Positions 6,401 to 10,661 of a DNA stretch of 10,661 nt are shown here, in pieces. The stretch covers positions 1 to 10,661 of the forward strand of contig CAYNNI010000068.1 of the NCBI GenBank assembly GCA_964398805.1, written 5' to 3'. Position 1 is the first letter of the stretch. Each line of letters opens with the position of its first letter. The translations under genes and the position numbers were made by a program. The notes under the pieces were generated by a model. The model saw only the letters and a list, made by a program, of their open reading frames with translations. It did not search any database and had not been told where the DNA came from. Source of the DNA: CAISDH01 sp964398805. GTDB lineage: Archaea > Micrarchaeota > Micrarchaeia > Micrarchaeales > Micrarchaeaceae.

Positions 6401-8382
6401 TCCCGCAGAATTCCCAGAATGGCGAGGACACTCCTGCACAGATTCTCTCGCGGCTGTATCCGCCACTACTAGGCGTGCCCAGCTCATTCTACTATGTAGA
6501 GAGCGCGGGTTCCCCAGAGAGGTACCTGTCGCTGCAGAGCATACTCTCGTCTGTGCTGCCGTTCGGGCTGGGCGATACCAGCCAGTACCAGCAGCAGGCG
6601 AACACGCTCTCCAACCGGGGAATCCTTCCGTATGGCGGCAAAGCGCCCACGACGTACAACAATCTTGCAATGCCTTCGGGAACTTCACTGCCCACCAAGC
6701 TGCCGGCAACGTACATCAACAGCATCATAACAGGCAGCCTTCTCGTTCCGTACTGCACCTCCTACCGGACGTCGCAGAGATGGACGCCCACAAGCAAACC
6801 CTACAGCGTGCCACCCTGCGGCTACTGCGGCCAGGCTCCGGCAGGCTACCAATACACAGCTTACCCGTACTGTGCAACGACCAGTGTTCCAATCAGCAGC
6901 GGCTACCTTAACAACACGATAGAGGGTGGCGGCACCTACCTGGAATCGCTGCCCAGCCTGGCACTGTATAATTCGAACCTCTCCGACGCGGGATCCATGG
7001 GTCTGCCGTTCGTGAACTACAACATCTTCACGAACAGGCTCTTCGGCGAGGCGTATGTGAACCTCACGGTCAACCCTGCGAACTACGGCTACTACCAGGC
7101 CGCGTCGTCGCCGGTGGTGGTCAACGCCGTGCAGAACTACAACTACCAGCTCATCGATTACGTCCTGAACGGCCGGGTGGCATACTCTACACAGAAGGCG
7201 ATCCCGTCCAATCCGCCCACTGGCATCGTCGGCGCGAACTGCGGCTCTGCGTGCCCTCAGAACTATTACTATTCAAGCAGGTACTTCGCCGGCAGAAGCG
7301 GCATCAGCTATGCAGGCAGCGCGCAGATCAACTTTGTCACTCTGACAGCGCTCTATGCGCAGGTAACTCAACTTGACGGGCTGGTGCTCGACCTTAACAG
7401 CAATCAGCAGATGCTGGGCTACAACAGGCTCATCTACACCTTCGTTGACACGTTCAACAACATCATATACGCGCCTCTCGACACCAATTTTGCGTACACC
7501 ACGCAGATCTCGCTCGTGCCGTCGGCCACGGTCAATGCGCTCAACCCGAACGAGAGCACAGTCACAGTAAACGGAATAGCCACATACACCACTCCGACTG
7601 GGTCTCAGCCGCTTTCGAACGCGTACATATACCTGTACTACAACGCGAACGCAAACTATTACGATACCGCGAACACCGTGACTTCAAACCCGGGAAGCTA
7701 TTACTGGGATTCGCTGCTCTGCGCGTTTACGCCGGGCGCGCAGGCCTGCCAGCTCGCGAATCCGCTCTATACGGACGTGCAGGAGCAGCCCACAGGCATG
7801 CTTGAGGCGAACGCGGTGATGTTCAGCACGGCCTACAACGCGATGAGGCAGTGCAATCCTGAGCCTGCAAGCCTGCTTGCGGCAGGAAACATAGTGGCGA
7901 ACTGCAACATATACGGCAGCTACGGGCTTTCCGCTGTGCGCAGGAACCCGAACGACCCGAGCGGGAATACCTACCAGTACTGCATACCGGACTTCCAGAA
8001 CGGAAATGGCATATTCACCTCGCAGCTTGGGCTTGCGAACGTGGTAGAGACGGACGGCAGCGGCAACTTCGGCTACAAATTCGAAGTCTGCGGCACCGGG
8101 CAGGAGCGCGTGATAGCAAGCTACTACGGCTACCCCCCGCCGCAGCCCCAGAGCATAACGCAGACCTCAATTGCCGCGAGCAGCGGCGCGGGCGAGTTCT
8201 CCCCGGCGCCCGGGGGCATGGTTACCTCCCCGCAGTTCACCTACAAGTACGCTCCTAGCTCGTCAAGCGCGGGAATAACGATCGGTAGCTACGCGCTGGG
8301 CTTCGGCAGCGTCAATGCGCTCGCGATAGTGCTTCTCGCAGCAGCGGCAATCGTCCTGGCGCGCAGGATCAGGCATTCATGA
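3439..8382 (+). CDS. Giant secreted, C-terminally anchored surface protein (S-layer candidate)
   Basis: A 1647-residue protein without a family I recognise with certainty. It begins with a signal peptide: basic stretch, hydrophobic core near residues 27-42, probable cleavage after A47 (AQSA). It ends with a membrane helix at about 1622-1641 followed by RRIRHS, so nearly the whole chain is outside the cell. It is rich in Tyr, Asn, Ser, Gly and Pro and carries at least 14 N-x-S/T sequons (for example NVT, NIS, NLS, NYS, NAT, NWT, NNT, NES), suggesting heavy N-glycosylation. A six-Cys cluster lies near 239-268 and a second Cys-rich, Tyr-rich segment near 1104-1145. Residues about 625-955 contain blade-like strands of the type A-S-D-Y-A-G-D-V-F-L-L-G and SPGGDYAYAAS, like a beta-propeller. 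Residues about 1375-1563 look like an Ig-like or carboxypeptidase-regulatory-like fold with a long Cys-containing insertion. GTG 3439 is the longest start; the promoter favours TTG 3472/3475. The stop overlaps the convergent RCK gene by 6 bp. S-layer or major glycoprotein is an inference; an adhesin is possible. Confidence 0.7.
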   Translation: MPAYRKPVQRDLLPRIANKSGKAFRHIATFAIVALFLLAALPGAQSATYSSSEYITTYFSEAGNSAPPSATPAQQGVTPVIAAVLQSNVDNAQWLLTCPETSNPTDTLQYFTTATRSFIVGNRCLASSAPLVSTITFQVDVHWAWDSEAQADMPSLIFQNIARGTAYNLAYSGTTSYQDTGSSDIASGYNTESYIFGQVPASTQYGLWSWTGEYADLSGANFNNLNIDRTLNLVLGPYSESCKYCVTTCGKDSCTNTCYTQYYSCSYPYTYHLLANVTELRNVNIPVPAAAQQAPSGGGYLIANNQRFSPFTEDDLGFGCKVAMYFDSGPSFVCGRAWSRVTADGTLFYNGHIYTGLNVYTDANNPGQYWTVYSSGPISYTSGYAGLAQTQNHVGVGALPYMLYNISIPATYSNLNAQEQFLNLSLDIYSAQNFLNPPGHLEDFPFYTDSGFFANYSGPGGYKLAMLPQSLGSVLAPADPTAFLSHSEGFLSTLTSLLSSLPGQASMLGKYYQLEVPSPSFISASPNDYVYVIKKSSSCIINCQTSTYLYKMRFIPSGDYNLSNYPPGSVSIRTDNTDEWNATWRSYWSNSIIQQSQNLYMVSVTTVSDCNAWLGVVGKHCSSGLSIVPKAIASDYAGDVFLLGSSGTGGNGFVMAEIPNSPGSQVRPVQTQLTQPSGFTPGPELAVSPGGDYAYAASTDDGGVVNIYQTPTFTSSGFNYIGNVPLSYSNAIYNLNIAQYMKNGGPFNDLVIRQAFASAAVANDVATNHHPVAIADSKGLLIVLDNWTFSVGGKTSAILMLRAFVNVTQEVPIDGAAVGSLIPVNSAQMVTSQGTGGTPVNGWSPYGWPISATITAPDGSMMTYCAAFCTKTPGMLSTAYPPIGPRIDIATGYYGQDYGSLGTVAAVGANPNDFGLSMDFNDTIYVIAHTGSRLYINNKPPDYTELLVFKLALENYTKLSYGAYSPFECYIDTPTIGTQYPSTPCTVLPQNSQNGEDTPAQILSRLYPPLLGVPSSFYYVESAGSPERYLSLQSILSSVLPFGLGDTSQYQQQANTLSNRGILPYGGKAPTTYNNLAMPSGTSLPTKLPATYINSIITGSLLVPYCTSYRTSQRWTPTSKPYSVPPCGYCGQAPAGYQYTAYPYCATTSVPISSGYLNNTIEGGGTYLESLPSLALYNSNLSDAGSMGLPFVNYNIFTNRLFGEAYVNLTVNPANYGYYQAASSPVVVNAVQNYNYQLIDYVLNGRVAYSTQKAIPSNPPTGIVGANCGSACPQNYYYSSRYFAGRSGISYAGSAQINFVTLTALYAQVTQLDGLVLDLNSNQQMLGYNRLIYTFVDTFNNIIYAPLDTNFAYTTQISLVPSATVNALNPNESTVTVNGIATYTTPTGSQPLSNAYIYLYYNANANYYDTANTVTSNPGSYYWDSLLCAFTPGAQACQLANPLYTDVQEQPTGMLEANAVMFSTAYNAMRQCNPEPASLLAAGNIVANCNIYGSYGLSAVRRNPNDPSGNTYQYCIPDFQNGNGIFTSQLGLANVVETDGSGNFGYKFEVCGTGQERVIASYYGYPPPQPQSITQTSIAASSGAGEFSPAPGGMVTSPQFTYKYAPSSSSAGITIGSYALGFGSVNALAIVLLAAAAIVLARRIRHS

Positions 8383-9063
8383 GACGCGCTTCGCTATCTC
8401 GTTCCCGATGCTCTCCCCTGCTACGATCTCTGGCATGATGAGCTTGTACGCGCCTGCGATGCTAAGCTTCGGCATCGCCTCCTCGCTGGATACGCGGGCT
8501 ATGACGCCTATGCCGGAATTGGCGGTCTTCGCGGTGATTGCGATGAGAGCGTTCTGCATGTCGGCATCGCTGCACGCCAAGACGAATCTTGCGCGGTCGA
8601 TCTGCGCGGTCTCGAACGCCTCGGCATATTTGGGGCTTCCGTGGAGCGCCAGCTCTCCGGCATCGTAGAGGTGCGGAAGCTGCCGCTTATCCGTAGTTAT
8701 GGTCACGGCAGCTATCCTGTTGCGGCGGAGCTCCTCTAGGAGAAGCTTCGAGAAACCGTTGTAAGGCACCACTATGACGTGGTCCTTCATCTTCCTTATC
8801 TTGGAGAGCACCACGTGCTCCCTGACGCTGAAGCTGCCTATGAGACTGTAGAACCAAGCGGCAAGGGCAACAGTAAACAGAACGAAGACGATGGCGTTGA
8901 GCATGTCGGCAGCCAGGACCAGCGGGTTGTCCAGCAGGGACATCGGAATCAGCAGGTAGTTTATGTGCAGCGCCTCGAGCAGGTTCTGGGAGACCGCCAC
9001 CACGGGAGCCACGCCCGCAAGGATTAGGAGCACGCTCGCCGCAAGGGACAGGAGCGCGGTCAT
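8377..9063 (-). CDS. Two-helix membrane protein with degenerate RCK/TrkA_N domain
   Basis: A 228-residue protein starting at ATG, third gene of the RCK operon. Membrane helices lie at about 2-24 and 52-78, followed by a cytoplasmic TrkA_N (RCK N-lobe) domain from about 93, the layout of a two-helix potassium channel subunit. However, the segment between the helices has no TVGYG-like filter at all (it contains M-S-L-L-D-N-P-L), and the nucleotide-binding glycine motif GxGxxG is replaced by P-Y-N-G-F-S. No TrkA_C lobe follows. The C-terminal AGAYKLIMPEIVAGESIGNEI aligns with the ends of its two neighbours, showing they are paralogues. It lies 36 bp after the preceding gene, with a run of six A on the coding strand in the gap, and shares a palindromic TCATGA stop overlap with the giant gene. 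It may be a non-conducting regulatory or structural partner; the role is unknown. Confidence 0.75.
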   Translation of the reverse strand: MTALLSLAASVLLILAGVAPVVAVSQNLLEALHINYLLIPMSLLDNPLVLAADMLNAIVFVLFTVALAAWFYSLIGSFSVREHVVLSKIRKMKDHVIVVPYNGFSKLLLEELRRNRIAAVTITTDKRQLPHLYDAGELALHGSPKYAEAFETAQIDRARFVLACSDADMQNALIAITAKTANSGIGVIARVSSEEAMPKLSIAGAYKLIMPEIVAGESIGNEIAKRVS

Positions 9064-9099
9064 CGCTATTACAACATACCATGCGGTCTTTTTTGGGAT

Positions 9100-9867
9100 T
9101 CAAGCACCTGCTATCAGCCTGTTTCCGAGCTCTGCGCCCACCACCTGCTCGGGCACAAGGCAGAAATTGGCCCCTGCCCTGCGCATCTTTGTCATGGACG
9201 CCTCCTCGCGCACCCTGGAAATTATCTCCACTGTCGCGTTTAGGTGCCTTGCGGTTACTATTCCGAGAAGGTTTATGAAGTCGCTCTCGGTCGTGAACAC
9301 TATAGCCTTCGCGGTGGCAAGGGACGCCTTCTCAAGCGCCTCCTTGCTGGTGAAATCGCCGACCACGACAGTATAACCGAAGTCCCTAAGCATGTCGGCG
9401 GTCTCAAGGTTCTTCTCCACCACAAGGAAGGGCTTCTTCTTGCCCTGCAGGTCCCTGCAGAGCCTTTCGGCGAGCATGGAATAGCCGCACACGATCGTAT
9501 GCTTCCGCGTGACCTTCGCCTTCGCGAGGCTCAGCGTTGACATGACGTCTATGTTCATGACGAAATTTATTAAGGCCGCGAGCACAAAGCCCACAATGAC
9601 CGATCTCACTATGCCGTCTATCACCGCTGCGAACATCAGCGCATAGAAATTGCCGGTAAACGGCGGAATCCTGGGGGTTATATCCACATCGAAGCCGAAG
9701 TCGTTCGCGCCGAGCAGAGCGGCAAGGGAAAAGTAGCTTGCCGAGAAGATGTTGTGGAACACATCCTTGGTAAGATAGATGGACAGCGCCGCGACCGCAA
9801 TCGTCAGGAGCAGCAGGGGTATAATCAGCCTGCCGGAGATGTTCTCGTTTTCCATCCCGCTTGGCAT
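9100..9867 (-). CDS. Two-helix channel-like protein with partly degenerate RCK/TrkA_N domain
   Basis: Second gene of the operon. I place the start at ATG 9867, 4 nt after the upstream stop and 9 nt after a GAAGG ribosome-binding-like site; a TTG at 9885 would add six residues and overlap the previous gene by 14 bp, and ATG 9855 is also possible. From 9867 the protein has 255 residues: helix 1 at about 13-33, a pore-like re-entrant segment S-Y-F-S-L-A-A-L-L-G-A-N-D-F-G, helix 2 at about 76-102, then a TrkA_N domain from about 122. GANDFG stands where potassium channels carry TVGYGD. In the Rossmann fold GxGxxG reads G-Y-S-M-L-A, but the acidic residue ending strand 2 (VVEK) is kept. No TrkA_C lobe. 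Family knowledge: RCK domains gate potassium channels in response to NAD(H), ATP or ions. Ion conduction here is uncertain given the altered filter. Confidence 0.78.
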   Translation of the reverse strand: MPSGMENENISGRLIIPLLLLTIAVAALSIYLTKDVFHNIFSASYFSLAALLGANDFGFDVDITPRIPPFTGNFYALMFAAVIDGIVRSVIVGFVLAALINFVMNIDVMSTLSLAKAKVTRKHTIVCGYSMLAERLCRDLQGKKKPFLVVEKNLETADMLRDFGYTVVVGDFTSKEALEKASLATAKAIVFTTESDFINLLGIVTARHLNATVEIISRVREEASMTKMRRAGANFCLVPEQVVGAELGNRLIAGA

Positions 9868-9871
9868 AGAA

Positions 9872-10324
9872 TCATGCCTTCTCAAGCTCGCGTATTATCT
9901 CCGCGCTCGCAGCCCTCTGCGGCATGACTATGAAGTCGGCGCCGGCCTCGACCAGCTTCTCGCGGACGAAGTCGTCGTTAGCCCTCGCGGTTATGAACAG
10001 CTTCTTGTTGAGGTCTCGCGCAGTAAGCACGGTAAAGAGGTTCTTTGCGTCGTCGTCCATCGTGATGGCAATCGCCTTGGCGCCTTCTATTCCGGCATCC
10101 CTCAGCGTTTTCGAGTGCGTGGCGTCGCCCTCTAGCGCGGCATAGCCGAGCTCCCGGACGTGCTCGGCTTTCTTCGGATCGACATCTATCACGATGAACC
10201 TTATGTTACGAGAAATGAGGACTTCGGCCACCTTCTGGCCGACTACGCCGTAGCCGCAGACGATGACGTGGTTCTCAAGTTCTTGCTTCGGCACAGGATC
10301 CCATCCCGCTATGGCGGTGCGCAT
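9872..10324 (-). CDS. Soluble RCK/TrkA_N domain protein
   Basis: A 150-residue protein starting at ATG, first gene of the RCK operon. After a 16-residue lead it enters ENHVIVCGYGVVG, the usual opening of a TrkA_N domain: glycine motif G24-Y-G-V-V-G29 is intact, D47 ends strand 2 (FIVIDVDP), and EGDATH near 65-70 and AKAIAITMDDD near 80-90 follow. It therefore should bind NAD(H) or an adenine nucleotide. No membrane helix and no TrkA_C lobe, so it is a stand-alone cytoplasmic N-lobe, shorter than KtrA. RCK domains act as dimers or octameric rings that gate potassium channels and transporters; its natural partners are the two membrane paralogues just downstream. The P-K-Q-E-L lead resembles the linker that joins RCK to the pore helix in full channels, so the gene may derive from a channel that lost its pore. 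A TATA box 25 bp upstream suggests a leaderless operon mRNA. Confidence 0.85.
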   Translation of the reverse strand: MRTAIAGWDPVPKQELENHVIVCGYGVVGQKVAEVLISRNIRFIVIDVDPKKAEHVRELGYAALEGDATHSKTLRDAGIEGAKAIAITMDDDAKNLFTVLTARDLNKKLFITARANDDFVREKLVEAGADFIVMPQRAASAEIIRELEKA

Positions 10325-10344
10325 TTCAATTAGAGAAGGATACC

Positions 10345-10354
10345 CTTTAATACC
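10345..10354 (-). promoter_or_regulatory. TATA box of the RCK operon
   Basis: On the minus strand GGTATTAAAG (core TATTAAAG) is centred about 25 bp from the A of the ATG at 10324, the spacing of a leaderless archaeal transcript. No other promoter is evident inside the three-gene cluster, where the gaps are 4 and 36 bp, so one transcript probably covers all three genes. Confidence 0.5.
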
Positions 10355-10404
10355 TACCTGGCCGGGCGGGGATTGTGTCGGCGATGGGAGTGCATCGGCT
10401 GGCG

Positions 10405-10440
10405 CCTATAATTTATACTTTGCGTTATTGAGATTATAGG
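10405..10440. repeat. Inverted repeat CCTATAAT ... ATTATAGG
   Basis: Two perfect 8-bp arms (10405-10412 and 10433-10440) are separated by 20 bp. Each arm is also TATA-like, so they could be facing or diverging promoter elements, a regulator site, or the subterminal palindrome of a decayed mobile element. The arms are about 80 bp upstream of the RCK operon start. The repeat is seen; the function is open. Confidence 0.45.
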
Positions 10441-10561
10441 TTCCTGACATTCACATGTTCCTCACCGACAGATTCTCCCTAATCATTTCACCACCACAGT
10501 TACCTCAAAGATATCCGGCCAGATACGCAAGAACGCAGGAATGGACGTGAATCGTTACTCG

Positions 10562-10605
10562 TAGGGCAAGAATGCCACGACCTTTAGGTCGTGAATGAAT
10601 TGCAC
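10562..10605 (+). mobile_element. IS200/IS605 (TnpB) right-end-like hairpin, orphan
   Basis: A perfect 7-bp hairpin, CACGACC (10576-10582) TTTA GGTCGTG (10587-10593), is followed by AATGAATTGC. This closely follows the pattern familiar at the 3' ends of archaeal and bacterial tnpB genes (a C-rich stem, TTTA or TTCA loop, G-rich stem, then ATGAATTG), which forms the right end of IS605-group elements and the scaffold end of the TnpB guide (omega) RNA. A full tnpB should lie to the left on the plus strand but is absent, so this is a relic, a non-autonomous derivative or a solo end. It is not followed by a T-run, arguing against a terminator. Confidence 0.5.
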
Positions 10606-10661
10606 TCTGCGATACAACAAATACTACTTCTTTTCTGTGGATATTCCGTTAATGGCAGGGC

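Larger units (their letters stand above)
10355..10661. other. Region without a convincing gene
   Basis: Upstream of the RCK operon promoter no frame on either strand codes for a recognisable protein. The stretch is more AT-rich than its surroundings and holds an inverted repeat at 10405-10440 and an IS200/IS605-type hairpin at 10576-10593. A 31-codon frame from ATG 10455 to TGA 10550 follows a TATA-like TTTATACT (10412-10419) but has no recognisable content. Another frame ends in G-Q-I-R-K-N-A-G-M-D-V-N-R-Y-S at a TAG (10562-10564), 11 nt before the hairpin, and could be the last codons of a lost tnpB. Confidence 0.5.

Noticed and set aside
10455..10550. 31-codon frame with a TATA-like box about 40 bp upstream
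   Set aside because: Too short, without recognisable content, and the start is later than expected from the TATA spacing; kept only as a note in the non-coding region.
10576..10593. Hairpin as an intrinsic transcription terminator
   Set aside because: No T-run follows on either strand, and the sequence context matches IS605 right ends better.
1..10661. CRISPR array or tandem repeats
   Set aside because: No regularly spaced direct repeats were seen by eye; the Ser/Thr stalk coding stretch (625-726) is low complexity but not a CRISPR pattern.

Overview
The window is archaeal chromosomal DNA, roughly 55-60% GC and densely packed. The archaeal signs are: an rRNA dimethyltransferase of the KsgA/Dim1 family, a small EF-Tu-domain-2-like protein typical of archaeal genomes, a threonine tRNA with discriminator U73 and an intron at the canonical archaeal position 37/38, and TATA boxes spaced about 25-26 bp from start codons, as for leaderless archaeal mRNAs. 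The compact layout, GTG/TTG starts, a giant secreted Tyr/Asn-rich surface protein and a VirB2/TrbC-like two-helix segment bring DPANN archaea (Micrarchaeota-like) to mind, but this lineage is a low-confidence inference.

Layout, left to right. (1) 2-370 (+) is the C-terminal end of a P-type cation-transporting ATPase whose last codons overlap, tail to tail, the next gene. (2) 316-1413 (-) encodes a membrane protein with a long disordered cytoplasmic arm, one membrane anchor, a Ser/Thr-rich stalk and a C-terminal two-helix hairpin resembling VirB2/TrbC pilins. (3) 1493-1579 (-) is tRNA-Thr(GGU) with a 15-nt intron, 6 nt downstream of (4) an 84-aa EF-Tu-domain-2-like protein at 1586-1840 (-). 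(5) A palindromic TATA box (1863-1870) lies about 26 bp from the start codons of both this gene and the divergent rsmA/ksgA (1892-2689, +), so one element may serve both. (6) A UPF0173-type metal-dependent hydrolase, 2682-3350 (-), is convergent with rsmA. (7) 3439-8382 (+) is a 1647-aa secreted, C-terminally anchored protein with at least 14 N-glycosylation sequons, Cys clusters, a beta-propeller-like middle and an Ig-like region near the C-terminus: a candidate S-layer or major surface glycoprotein. (8) 8377-10324 (-) is an apparent operon of three RCK/TrkA_N paralogues: one soluble protein with an intact GxGxxG site, then two membrane-anchored versions whose nucleotide sites and potassium filter are progressively degraded. 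(9) 10325-10661 has no convincing gene; it holds the operon's promoter, an inverted repeat, and a hairpin of the type found at the right end of IS200/IS605 (TnpB) elements.

Functionally the window mixes housekeeping translation genes (rsmA, tRNA-Thr, EF-like) with cell-envelope genes (ATPase, stalked pilin-like protein, giant surface protein, channel-like RCK cluster). The two most unusual objects are the RCK triplet and the giant surface protein; neither can be given a confident function from sequence alone.
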